Part shown: piece after piece, positions 44,377-53,951 of the stretch
How positions within the stretch are numbered: the stretch's first letter is position 1
Layout of the letters: every line of letters starts with the position of its first letter
Source of the DNA: Liopterus haemorrhoidalis
Taxonomy: Eukaryota; Arthropoda; Insecta; Coleoptera; Dytiscidae
Assembly: GCA_963971575.1 (NCBI GenBank)
Contig: OZ020613.1
Location: 50,462,250 to 50,526,249 of the forward strand
Direction: 5' to 3'
Length of the DNA stretch: 64,000 nt
Made by a program: the position numbers and the translations under genes
Notes under the pieces: generated by a model
The model's database searches: none
What the model was told of the DNA's origin: nothing
What the model saw: only the letters and a program-made list of their open reading frames with translations

Positions 44377-46641
44377 TTGAATCATCTTTTAATATACACC
44401 CGTATAGCTCTGTTTAGAGCTATCGGGATGACTCCCGGTGGTCGCGCTGGCGCCTCCGGGAGGGCTCCAGCCAGCTCTCCTAGGTCACATCCTCGACGGG
44501 TGTTGAGCGATGGGGTCTGTGTTAAGGCTCCTGAAAAGCCTCACGGTGCAGTGACTACTGTCACCGTTGAGGTACACCGGAGTGCTGACTCTGCAGCTTC
44601 GGACTCTCGACCTCCGTCGAGGGCTTCGAGCTTCAGGTCAGCTACTTCCGGAAGTATTCGTAAAGAAGCCACCTCTGCTGGTGCAAGTGGTGATAAGACT
44701 CACGGACGTCGCAAAAGGGACTCCGTTGAGACACTAGCTGGCATCCCCGCCGCTAGCAACATGCGTGACCAGTTCCGCAAAACGTCCTCTCCAGCTGCTT
44801 CCGTAAGCAGTAAAGCTGGAAGGAAATCTAAACAACGTAAATCGTTGCAAGCTGGCGTTCCCGCCGCCATCCCTACTACGTCGTTTACGTCGTCTGTTGT
44901 GTCTCCATCGGGCTGTGCTCCTTCCAGCCAGCCTGATGCAGCAGCATCAAGCCGCTCTAGCGGCTCCATTGTGTCTCCAGCTGGCGTTCCCGCAGCTGGA
45001 GTCAATCCTAACTCGAGTAATGGCTCCGCTTCGAAGTCACGACTGGAGAACCGCGCTTTCGGGGGTCTCATCAATGACACCGATACGTTCGCGAATTCTG
45101 GCCGTGTTTCGAGACCGACGTCGAGTATGTCATCGTCATATCACACTGATGATAGTGACTCAGAAAGCCGATCTTCCATCGATCGGTTCAACGTTCCGTT
45201 TTCGGGTCGTTCTTCGGTGGACTCTGACGTGCTCATTAATGAGCACGTAGATGCCGCCTTCTCGTCTTCTGAGGAGAGCGACATGGACGTCCACCAGGAT
45301 AGCTCCGTAAAACGTCTCAGATCGGACTCATCCACCGTCTCCGCGGGCTCGATTGCGTCAGTAAAACGACCCAAGCGGGTTCAGGAGACAGTGGAACGTA
45401 TCGTAAATGTTCAGGCCTCGGCTATGAACATTGACACTCCTGCTCCGGCCAAGTCAGGCCCCGCTAATGAGAGTAAACCTCCCACGGTTACTCTCACTAG
45501 CCGGCAACATTACATGCTGCTCAGAAGCCGGTGTGACCAATCGGGGGTCACCATTCTGAGCGCTAAGAATCGCGTGTCAGGCATAGTGTTGCAAACAAAC
45601 ACTATTGCGAATTATCGCAATCTGACGCGCATTCTTGCAGACTTTCGCGCGGACAAGGGCCTGAAGGACGTTGAGTACAACGTTCTCCCGCTCAAGTCGG
45701 ATCAACCTCTTAGGGTTGTTATCAGAGGGCTTCCCGTGGAGATCCCTCTTGAAGACGTGAAGCAAGAGCTGATCGTTCTTGGGCACCGACCTTCTAAAAT
45801 CTCTAGGCTCTACAAAGGGCCTATTGATGCTCGCCGTGAGATGCCTCTCATTCTTGTTGAGGTAGCCCGTGGTGACACCGGAATTTACAATATAGCTTCA
45901 CTGCTATATTTTAAAGTCTCCGTTGAGAAGAAGAGGAGGATCGACGGAATTAAGCAGTGTTTCAACTGCCAGGGGTTGTATCACACCGCTGGCGGTTGTC
46001 ATTCCAAACCTCGCTGCTCGTGGTGCAGCGGTGAACACGCGTCTCAGCAGTGTTCCAACAAGGCTGAAAAGCCTTGCTGTGTGAACTGCAAGGCGCGCAA
46101 CGCCCCTGCCGATCATCCCGCCGGTTCTCGCATGTGTCCATGTCGTGCTTCGACTAGACGGCCCAACGACAACCGACAGAGGAGGACAGCTCCACGTCCG
46201 AGCTACGTTCCAGCTCCAGCTGTATCAGCGTGGAAAAAGCCGTTGCCATACGTGGCAATGGCCAAAGCGACACCTGTTGCTACCCCTTCCCCAGCGGTGG
46301 TTTCTCAACCTGCACCACCAACGCCTACTCGCACCACTGTGACTGTTATTCCTGAATCAGGAACAGACGCAGACGGTTTTAAGAAACAGAGGAAGCGGGG
46401 GAGGAGGAATCGAGCGGCTCAGTCCGCACCCGTTCCCCCTCCGTCTGCCGCCCCTCCGAACAGGCCCAAAGAGGCAACCGTTCGTCGACAGGCGACTGAG
46501 GCACAGAGGCAACCTGCCAAGACCTCACCACTCCCGGTGAGACCAGCGGTACGCTCTGAGAGGGGTGTGCTACCGCGTCAGGCGGTAGTAGCATCCCCAC
46601 CGCAGTCCTTCCCTCAGACCCCCCCCCCTCCTGAACTTTGA
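44377..46641 (+). CDS. Jockey ORF1 protein (gag-like), intact
   Basis: This is a 754-codon open frame; the true start may be the second Met at 44428 (MTPGGRAGASG). The first 350 residues are serine/alanine-rich and probably disordered. An RRM-like core follows with VVIRGLPVEIPLEDVKQEL and IASLLYFKVSVEKKRRID, then zinc knuckles CFNCQGLYHTAGGC, CSWCSGEHASQQC and CVNCKARNAPADH. The tail is proline/arginine-rich. It matches the Jockey-clade ORF1 layout (PRE_C2HC then knuckles). Such proteins bind the element RNA and carry it to the nucleus. No stop or frameshift is seen. Confidence 0.9.
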   Translation: MNHLLIYTRIALFRAIGMTPGGRAGASGRAPASSPRSHPRRVLSDGVCVKAPEKPHGAVTTVTVEVHRSADSAASDSRPPSRASSFRSATSGSIRKEATSAGASGDKTHGRRKRDSVETLAGIPAASNMRDQFRKTSSPAASVSSKAGRKSKQRKSLQAGVPAAIPTTSFTSSVVSPSGCAPSSQPDAAASSRSSGSIVSPAGVPAAGVNPNSSNGSASKSRLENRAFGGLINDTDTFANSGRVSRPTSSMSSSYHTDDSDSESRSSIDRFNVPFSGRSSVDSDVLINEHVDAAFSSSEESDMDVHQDSSVKRLRSDSSTVSAGSIASVKRPKRVQETVERIVNVQASAMNIDTPAPAKSGPANESKPPTVTLTSRQHYMLLRSRCDQSGVTILSAKNRVSGIVLQTNTIANYRNLTRILADFRADKGLKDVEYNVLPLKSDQPLRVVIRGLPVEIPLEDVKQELIVLGHRPSKISRLYKGPIDARREMPLILVEVARGDTGIYNIASLLYFKVSVEKKRRIDGIKQCFNCQGLYHTAGGCHSKPRCSWCSGEHASQQCSNKAEKPCCVNCKARNAPADHPAGSRMCPCRASTRRPNDNRQRRTAPRPSYVPAPAVSAWKKPLPYVAMAKATPVATPSPAVVSQPAPPTPTRTTVTVIPESGTDADGFKKQRKRGRRNRAAQSAPVPPPSAAPPNRPKEATVRRQATEAQRQPAKTSPLPVRPAVRSERGVLPRQAVVASPPQSFPQTPPPPEL

Positions 46642-46766
46642 AGATTCCCTCCAGACTCTTCAGCAGCTACTTAATCAAGCGGCTTCATTGCTGAGCAATG
46701 CCGCTCTGATAATTAGCCAGCTGTCGAGTCAGCCTGCCTTCTGGGCCCCCACTGTTAACACCAACA

Positions 46767-48157
46767 ATGGCCGACACCAGAAGTAAGACGCGCCCTTCTT
46801 CTCTCGCCATCTGCGCCTGGAACGCAGATGGACTCAGTCGCAAGAGAGATCAGCTGGAAGTGTTCGCCAGCGATCATAACATTGACGTTTTTCTAATCAA
46901 TGAGACATTTTTGATGCCAGCAGATAGTTGTAAATTACAAAACTATAGCTGCTACAGAAATGATAGGCTTACTGGCCCTATGGGCGGTACTGCCATTTTC
47001 GTCCGGTGCAGCATTGAACACTGTCAAGCTCCAGACCCTCCGCTACACATGCTTGAAGCTACCACCATCCAAGTTACCACTAACTTGGGACCGGTGTATC
47101 TGACAGCTGTGTATAAACAGCCCAAGAACCAACTGGATACTGCTGACTTCGTCAAACTTTTAGACCGTCGCGGTCCAGTTATTATTGGGGGAGATCTGAA
47201 CTCCAAGCATCAGTCTTGGAACAGTCGGAGAAAAAACAAAAATGGACGAGTTCTGAGGGAATTTGCCGACAGCAAAGGGGTGAATGTACTGGCTCCGAAG
47301 GACCCAACTCACTACCCGCGCGTAGCCGGACACGTTCCTGATGTGATAGACGTCTTTATCACTAAAGATGTCCGTCACCAGACTGAAGTGTTCACACTCT
47401 CTGAGATGAGCTCTAATCACAATCCTGTGATTATGCATCTAAACGGTTCCTCGGACTATACTGGAGAAGTAACTCTCTCCAAAACGCACTGGCCATCTTT
47501 CACAAGACTGGTAGAGGAGCGAATTGACTGTCACACGTCTATCGCATCCACTGAACAGCTTGACTCGGCTGTTGACATTTTTGTCGACACGCTGAAGAAC
47601 GCTGTGAAGGAAGCTACCATCCGGAGAACCATCAAACCTCCGGCTAAACCACTGCCCATGCATATTCGGTCTATCATTCAGGATCGGAATCGCTCTCGCC
47701 GCTGGTGGCAGCGATTCAGAGATCCAGTCGATAAGACGGAAATGAACAGACTCGATCGGGAAGTCCGCCAAGCCCTGGCGGATTACCGGAATGAGCGGTG
47801 GTCTAGTGTCCTAGAACAATTGTCTCCTGACGATTGCTCGCTATGGAGGATGGCCAAGGCACTAGGGAGGAAACGAGCTCGTATTCCTCCTATAGTTACT
47901 GCCAACGGGAAGGTCTACGACCGGAAAGGCAAATCGGAAGCATTCGCCGACAGTTTGCAGACCCAATACAGTCCAAACGAGCACTTTTTAGATCGAGATT
48001 TTGTCCTGGAGGTCGGTGAAAAACTTCAGTCTCTGTCAGAGGAAGTTTTCACCCCGGACGAACGCGATTTCGTCAGCCCAGGATAGATCGTAGAGATCAT
48101 CAAGAGGCTCAAAGTGCGTAAGGCACCTGGACCTGATGGCATTACTAACCAGATGAT
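46767..48157 (+). pseudogene. Jockey ORF2: intact endonuclease, RT truncated
   Basis: ATG 46767 opens a frame of 439 codons: WNADGLSRKR, INETFL with the catalytic Glu, GGDLNSKHQSW, and SSNHNPVIMH with the catalytic His. A linker with SLWRMAKALGRKR follows. A TAG at 48084-48086 interrupts it, and the frame continues in phase to VRKAPGPDGITNQM, the first RT block. There the similarity ends abruptly. The palm with YADD and all later RT are absent. Confidence 0.9.
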
Positions 48158-48159
48158 AA

Positions 48160-49137
48160 TACCTGCTGCGCCATGGCGATCCTCGGGCTCGGTGCTTCAC
48201 GCCGCTAACGCCGCCACCATCACCGAGGCGTCTATCGTCAACAACAGCCGCCCCCGCTCATCGGAACGGCATCCAGAGGGTTCCGGATCACGAACCAGCG
48301 TGCTCCAAGGCGTCACCTGCTCGTCCGGCACTGCCGCCCCCGGTCCAGTCAACTGCCGCCCCCAGCAACAGTTGCCGCCCCCGGGCGGAAAAACCAAGTA
48401 AAGACGACCCTGAGTCTGTGGCTGCCCTCCCGGTCTTGCCGCCGCTTCCACAGCCGCCCACAACCGTTCCGGCAGCGCCAGGGACCCGTCCGGCACTAGT
48501 GGAAGATCGGGCTGCATCATCCCCAGCCGTAGCCGTTCAGAACAGGTTGCCGCCCCCAGCTCAGGTACCTGCCGCCCCCGGACCAAAAAGCCATATCGGG
48601 GCTCAAATTAACCGTCTCGCTGGCCCGATCAAGAGGACGGTGTTAGTAACCATTCAACCGCCTCCAGCAAGGTCTTTCGCCGCTCCCGCGGCCAGAAGAA
48701 GACCAAAACATAGGATTCGGCCTGTGCAAGGCCCACTCATCGGCCTCTGCGCCAGTCCACTGGACAAACAAGCACCGCCGCCGCCCACTAGGAGCCGCCC
48801 AACCACTCCCGACGTCGCCAGTCTCGTGAGGGCTCGTTATAACGAGCTTTTCGGCCCCGAGACGCCGCCATCTACCCCACAGCCCGAGGAAAGACCTACT
48901 AGCTTCGCACCCGCGGCCGATACCGCGCCAGAGCGGCTAGTACTCGAGCTGTTTGGGCCCATAACGCCGTCTCCACCGCCAGCCCGACAACGCGCAAGGA
49001 CTCCGACGCCGACATCTCGTTTTACACTATCCCCGATCCTCACCCCCTCTTTTCCTGTCACCCCCGACATCCATCCGGTCAGAAGTCCGATTCCCAAGAC
49101 GCGGAATTGCCTCTCAAAGAAGCGTCTGGACTTCTGA
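48160..49137 (+). CDS. proline-rich open frame of unknown origin
   Basis: I do not recognise this sequence. One frame, +1 relative to ORF2, is open from about 48160 to the stop at 49137 (about 325 codons; a GTG at 48418 would give 239). It is very rich in Pro, Ala, Arg and Thr, with PPP runs and a repeated motif: ELFGPETPPSTP and later ELFGPITPSPPP. No signal peptide or hydrophobic segment is visible. GC content is high, so openness is partly compositional; other frames are also open in places. It replaces the reverse transcriptase core of the Jockey LINE. Confidence 0.45.
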   Translation, partial: YLLRHGDPRARCFTPLTPPPSPRRLSSTTAAPAHRNGIQRVPDHEPACSKASPARPALPPPVQSTAAPSNSCRPRAEKPSKDDPESVAALPVLPPLPQPPTTVPAAPGTRPALVEDRAASSPAVAVQNRLPPPAQVPAAPGPKSHIGAQINRLAGPIKRTVLVTIQPPPARSFAAPAARRRPKHRIRPVQGPLIGLCASPLDKQAPPPPTRSRPTTPDVASLVRARYNELFGPETPPSTPQPEERPTSFAPAADTAPERLVLELFGPITPSPPPARQRARTPTPTSRFTLSPILTPSFPVTPDIHPVRSPIPKTRNCLSKKRLDF

Positions 49138-49490
49138 ACCACCTATATATTTCTTGTGATTGTTGCCATGTTCCTACAGATCCTGTATCTTTATAACATG
49201 CCGTATTTTAATCATTTATTTTCAATATTATTTAATTTTATCTTTGAATAAAGAATTAATATTCACTGTTTGTCTCTTTCTTCACTACCTTGGGGAAATT
49301 CACGTTCTTTTTCAGGCGATTAGTGGTCGTGACTCTTCAAGTCACAGAGGAAATTCTACGACCCAGCTCGTGAGCTAGCCTGGGTATTGTGTTCAGGGAT
49401 AGTGGCCTGAGGTCCTCGACCGAGGGGCATTACCTCCTGCAACAAACCACCTAAAAATAAAATTGTACGTGAATTGAAACATGGAAAAAG
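49138..49490 (+). other. 3' end region of the Jockey LINE
   Basis: An AT-rich stretch with an AATAAA-like signal (tgaataaag near 49246) is followed by a GC-richer segment that can fold locally (cctgaggtcctcgaccgagg near 49408-49427) and by an A-rich end. No reading frame is supported. Confidence 0.5.
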
Positions 49491-51748
49491 TTCAAACAGT
49501 GGAAGCTTAGGGCGCTATTGTGCAAGTTTACCTATTTTTGTTTTTATGTAATATCTAAATTATATTTATTTTTAGTGTACAATCTTCTGGGAGTAGCAGT
49601 ACATTGACAGCATCTGAAGCAGAGAGAGAAATAAGTAGAAATCTGAATAAAAAGAGAAAACTGGAAGTAATGCTTAAAATATAAACACAATAATAAAATA
49701 TTTAAATAATGTATATACTAATTGTTATTTATTATTAGAAACACACGCGCCACCGATCCATTATATTTAGAAGATTGCACATCAGATCAAATGGAATCTC
49801 CTAGAAAGGCACGAAGAAACTTGCGCTTGGCAAAACAATAGTTGTCAAGCCAAAAGAAGAAAGTGAAACTTCTGCAACAGCGGTCAAGGCGACGGACATC
49901 TAGGATCCGTAGTTTGATAAGCTTAATGAAAGAGATTAAAGAAAAATATAATCTTTCGGAGAATGCAGAAGCGGCAATTTTGTTACAGCATAGTACTATT
50001 TAATTATGAAATATATAATGTATTTTTTTTTTTTAATTACTAGGCATCACTACCAGATTCGTCAAAAGCAATAATACAAAGAATGTTATGCGGACCTACA
50101 AGGCAACAATACACACCGGAGTTAAGAAGTTTTGCCCTTACGTTGAACTTTTATTCTTCGAAAGCATACTGCTTTGTACGGGATACATTTAATAAATCGT
50201 TACCTCACCCATCAACCATTACAAAATGGTTCCAATCAATTAATGGGGAACCAGGCTTCACTCAAGAATCCATAAATGCTTTGAAAATGAAAGTAGATGA
50301 AGTTGTTTCCAGAGAAGGGACCGTATTATGCAATTTGGTTTTGGATGAGATGCATATTAGGGTTCAAACTGTTTGGAATGGGAAGGAATTAAAAGGCCAT
50401 GTAAAAGTTGGCACGAAATTACCAAGTGAACAATCGGAGTGAGCTACACAAGCCTTGGTGTTCATGCTAGTTTGTGTTAATGGTAATTGGAAGATACCAG
50501 TGGGTTATTTTTTAATAAATGGCCTTCAGGCATATGAAAAGGCTAATCTAGTTAACCGTTGCCTGGAATTTGTGCATGTGAGTGGTGTTGAAGTGGTGTC
50601 CATGACATTTGATGGTTGTCCGGCTAATTTAACAATGTCGGCACATCTTGGTGCTAACTTAAAGGAAAATAATCTAAGTCCACATTTTCCACACCCATGT
50701 ACAAAGAATCCTGTACATATCCTGCTGGATGCATGCCACATGCTAAAGCTAATAAGGAATTCTTTAGCACATGCTGGAGAACTGCAACATGAGGATGGTG
50801 GAATAGTTAAATGGGAATATTTTTTAAAACTAGCCAAACTACAGAGCGATGAAGGTTTGCATGCTGGAACAAAATTAAGGAAAAGGCACACTATGAGATG
50901 GTTTGATGAAAAAATGCGGGTGGAAACAACTGCCCAAACATTCAGCAGGAATGTGGCTGATGCTATGGAGTATTTAAATTCCGATTTGAAGCTGGAATCA
51001 TTTAAAGGCTGTGTAGAGACGATTAAATTCTGTAAAATTATAAATGACACATTTGATATTTTTAATAGCAGAAATTATCTTTGCAAATATCAGTATAAGA
51101 AACCTCTGGACGTCAATACGTACCAAGTCATGTTTCAAAGTTTGTATGATTATTCAAAATACATATCCAAATTAAAATTTAATAATATCCCAGTGTTGGA
51201 GTCACGACGGAAGACGGGATTTATAGGTTTTTTAATAGATATAGTGAGCATCAAAAATATACTCCGTGAACTTATTTTGTGCGGAAATAACAAATTAAAC
51301 TTTTTGTTAGCATACAAATTTAGTCAAGACCATCTTGAGCAATTTTTTAGTGCTATTAAAAGCAAAGGTGGTTTTAATAATAACCCCAATGCGGTACAAT
51401 TTGAAGCTGCATATAAACGATTAATTGTACATTCTGAAATCACGTCCTTAGTTCACGGATTATTTTTTCTCTAAGTTCAATGACCTCTCACATTATGTGG
51501 ACGTTAAATTTTATATATCTGACTAATTTATTTTATTTTGTGACTTTTTAACCTAGATATGTAATTATTTTAATTTGTGATTTATTGTATTATTATTTTA
51601 CTTATTTATTTATTTATTTATTTTCATTTTTATATTACCATATATTTCACATTTAGTTGTAGTTTGATATTGATCAAATTTTGTAAAACTAATTTCATTA
51701 ACTTTATACTGTAAAACAAAATGTATCATAAATTATAGCTACATTTCT

Positions 51749-51810
51749 ATTTTAGCTCTGATGAAGATTTCATATTAAATTGAAACGTTAGCGAAGTTAA
51801 AATATTGTTT
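51749..51810 (+). ncRNA. candidate hammerhead ribozyme of a Penelope-like element
   Basis: The conserved core CTGATGA (51758-51764) and GAAAC (51782-51786) enclose a five-pair stem (gattt/aaatt, loop catatt). Outside, tattttagct before the core can pair with agc and taaaata after it, forming the open stem I with an internal loop. The very short stem III region (GAAACGTT) is typical of minimal hammerheads in Penelope-like terminal repeats. In those elements the motif processes transcripts. Only this piece of the element is recognisable here. Confidence 0.6.
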
Positions 51811-51858
51811 TAATTTTAATTTCTGACCAGTCCGAATCCCATTACTTCCTCATCATAT

Positions 51859-52135
51859 TGTTGGATATTTTATACATGATACGAATGGTGATGGATAGAT
51901 GGCGTTAGTGTGACAGTTGCGAAGCGAGCACGTAGTATGAATGTTGGCCACGAGAGCGTATGTGTAGCGGATGTAAGGGAACGAGAGTGGGAGAACGGGA
52001 GAGTCGGATTTGAGAGGTCGTGGAGAGAGGTTGTGCGAGGAGACTTTAGTTGATATTTCTGATATTGTAATTATATTTAGTCAATAAACCAATAACTAAT
52101 TAATAAATGTGTTAATAAATCGGCTTTATCCTACA
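51859..52135 (+). repeat. solo LTR (gypsy-like)
   Basis: A 277-bp unit begins TGTTGGATA and ends TATCCTACA. It is flanked by a perfect 4-bp duplication, atat (51855-51858, 52136-52139). AATAAA-like signals lie near 52083. No internal region is adjacent, so it formed by LTR recombination or its partner is lost. It shares the word gatagatggc with the gypsy LTR at 53493 but is otherwise different. Confidence 0.82.
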
Positions 52136-52287
52136 ATATTAAAAATATACTAATAAATTAAGGGTAATTTAGTATTATTTATGAAACTTATTTTATTAAA
52201 ATTTGCAGTTTACTGTTTTAATAAACATATTTCTACATGGATGTTACCAATGAAGTTTTACGACGTATGGCTTATATGACGTCATTG

Positions 52288-53140
52288 GATGTATGCAACA
52301 CGCACAACTCCTCGGTGCATCTTCCCGCTTCCCGCCTAAGAGGGTGTTGGCTTCACAACACGCCGTCCTCGTTCTGTCTCTATATTATTACTACCTCATT
52401 GAAAGTAAGTGTCTGGTAGACTAAGAGACAAATATATGTATATCTGTCTCTCAGTGTGCATTTTTCGTAACGATGCGCACGCTCGAGAAACGTCACAGAT
52501 CATGCTTATTTTGAATTTCTTGACATATGAGTCTGTGATATGAGTCGATATGGACATAGTTAAGCTCGTATGTGACGGTTTATATTTCGGTACATAATTC
52601 AATACATGATTTTGTATATAATACACAAAACCATGTATTGAATTATGTACTAAAATATTCGGTGTCAAAATTTCAGGTGTACAGCAACGGTCATTGGATA
52701 TAGAAATTAAGATTTAGTATCAAATTAACATTAATTACAAAAATACCATTACGGAAAAACACGAAAAAACGATTTCATTGTTTTATTTGATTTAAGGAAC
52801 CTCAACAACTGAGGTTATTGGCACCAGACACATTGAGATTATTACATGATTTTACGGATATTACATTAATTTTTAAACAATTTTGATTTCAATGTTTACG
52901 TACCATAAAACAAAATAATAAATTAAACGGAGTTTTATACAAGATGCAAGCTGTGTTTCGCGAAATTTTGGTCGTATCTGTACCTTTCAACCAATAGCGA
53001 TGTTGGAATATAGACTTGCGCAGAACAAAACTTAAGCACAGATAGAAATAGAAATTTATAGTTCCATCTCTCACTGTTGTAGACACTTGAAAGTCTCCAC
53101 GCGCTATATACTTGTTTATAGATATATGATGAAAATACAG
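52288..53140. other. unassigned spacer with a strong hairpin
   Basis: No gene is recognised. At 52590-52608 and 52632-52650 lie perfect 19-bp inverted arms (gtacataattcaatacatg) around a 23-base spacer that can itself pair partly. A smaller inverted pair, agagaca/tgtctct, lies near 52426-52454. Confidence 0.5.
52590..52650. repeat. 19-bp inverted repeat (hairpin)
   Basis: Perfect arms at 52590-52608 and 52632-52650. The loop also allows pairing of ttttgt with acaaaa, giving nearly 27 paired bases with one mismatch. It could be a miniature foldback element or a cruciform-forming site; no duplication at its edges was found. Confidence 0.8.
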
Positions 53141-53144
53141 AGAA

Positions 53145-53488
53145 CATATGTCATTTGTCTCAAATTATTTGCGAGCCACATCCTTCAGATTTTGCAAATT
53201 TAAAAAATAAATTAACAGTAGAAGAAAAACAATTTATTTTATATAGGTCCTTGTCGTCCCCTAGGGCCTTTTCCTAAAGATGATGAAAATCGTTCTTTTT
53301 CAATTAATTATTATAAAAATATTTCAAAATCGGGAATATCTATAGAAAAAACTTAGTTATGCTATTCACCAAACAAAAACGTCGTTTACTGTCAACCCTG
53401 TTGGCTTTTTTCAAGTGATACAAAAAGTAGTGGTTGGCTACAAGGTACATATAAATGACTGGGCTTTCAAAAAAATAAAATAAAAAAA
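53145..53488 (+). pseudogene. hAT (ZMYM1-like) transposase, TTF-finger fragment
   Basis: With small frame changes the plus strand reads CEPHPSDFANLKNKLTVEEK, then SFSINYYKNISKSG and LCYSPNKNVVYCQPCWLFSS. This is a TTF-type zinc finger as found near the N-terminus of ZMYM1-like hAT proteins. The frame continues to 53488 and resumes after the gypsy element at 58526 with HEISDNHTNACFIL. At least three frameshifts or stops are present. Confidence 0.82.
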
Positions 53489-53492
53489 CATA

Positions 53493-53735
53493 TGATATCG
53501 CGTGTCAATTCGAAAATCCCGCCCGGTGTAGATAGATGGCAGTAGCGGTCGCTTGTTGATGTTTGTCGAAGGGAACAGGAACCGAGCAGAGGGGTTCTGC
53601 TCTGAACTTAGTTATTAATGTACCTTACAAGATGGTGGAGGTTGTGATGTAAATATATTATTAAAATAAACACTTATATTTTATCTCGAGGACTTGAAAT
53701 ATTTTGCTGAACCTATTCCTGATTAAAAGATAACA
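53493..53735 (+). repeat. gypsy 5' LTR
   Basis: 243 bp with TG...CA ends. It contains a polyadenylation-like aataaa near 53666 and differs from the 3' LTR at four positions. Confidence 0.93.
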
Positions 53736-53951
53736 CTTCAGAAGTGGGATTTTGAGGAAAACAACGGCGGATGGAATTAGATATTAACGGATAGTTTTGA
53801 ACACGTGGAAAGATTTTCGGGACTGGAGTTTACAAAGGCCAGTGAAAATTGTACGGAAACATTCAAGGCTATCTGGAAAACACAGGTACGTGGAATTTAC
53901 ACAAGTTTCGGCTAATACAGTTTTGTGTGAATCACGCTGTGTAATATTAAC

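Larger units (their letters stand above)
44040..49490 (+). mobile_element. Jockey-type LINE with its reverse transcriptase core replaced
   Basis: A promoter-like 5' region, a 750-codon ORF1, an endonuclease ORF2 that stops being LINE-like at about 48157, a GC-rich proline-coding block to 49137, and a 3' end with A-rich tail (cctaaaaataaaa near 49470). Codon use is far more GC-rich than in the surrounding elements. Exact ends and a target duplication were not found. ORF1 and the endonuclease are undamaged, so it is young compared with most neighbours. Confidence 0.8.
43790..49532. mobile_element. unclassified TIR element in a P-element intron
   Basis: The 27-bp ends match as inverted repeats at 24 positions. 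The left end contains tgcacaatagcgccct (43798-43813) and the right end its exact complement. The 8-bp flanks, catttttg and tatttttg, differ at one base and look like a target duplication. The length of that duplication fits hAT, P or Merlin-like groups, but the ends (GGTAA) do not identify a family. Its own sequence is only about 0.3 kb; the rest is a Jockey LINE. It sits between a good donor (43767) and acceptor (49575). Confidence 0.7.
42891..51474 (+). pseudogene. P-element transposase with THAP zinc finger, multi-exon
   Basis: Exons: 42891-42961, 43042-43165, 43233-43324, about 43385-43490, 43605-43766, 49576-49664, about 49739-49990, 50044-51474. Exons 1-2 form a C2CH THAP finger (TCIEPRC, then FPANAVMRQKW and ICSLHF). 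The last exon is the catalytic region: VLDEMHIR, MTFDGCPANLTM, and DHLEQFFSAIKSKGGFNN with the catalytic Glu. Defects: the expected start codon reads ATT, exon 2 lacks an AG acceptor just before FPANA, a TAG lies in exon 7 and a TGA at 50440-50442. Otherwise it is well preserved and resembles THAP9-type enzymes. Confidence 0.9.
42621..52287 (+). mobile_element. P element carrying a THAP-domain transposase, with nested insertions
   Basis: Coding exons at 42891-43766 and 49576-51474 define a P-type transposase gene. The outer limits are tentative: CATTGACGTCATATAA at 42621 and, inverted, CAATGACGTCATATAA ending at 52287 could be terminal repeats, but I find no matching 8-bp duplication. Inside lie an unclassified TIR element with a Jockey LINE (43790-49532), a Penelope-like ribozyme motif (51749-51810) and a solo LTR (51859-52135). 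Confidence 0.6.

Noticed and set aside
47024..47771. Minus-strand frames opposite the Jockey endonuclease
   Set aside because: They are shadows of the conserved plus-strand endonuclease gene.
48197..48586. 129-codon minus-strand frame opposite the proline-rich ORF
   Set aside because: Openness on both strands follows from high GC; the plus-strand frame is longer and better delimited.
42571..53121. 16-base inverted match ctataaacaagtatat at 42572 and 53104
   Set aside because: A single AT-rich 16-mer inverted match is expected by chance in a window of this size, and the left copy is hAT coding sequence.
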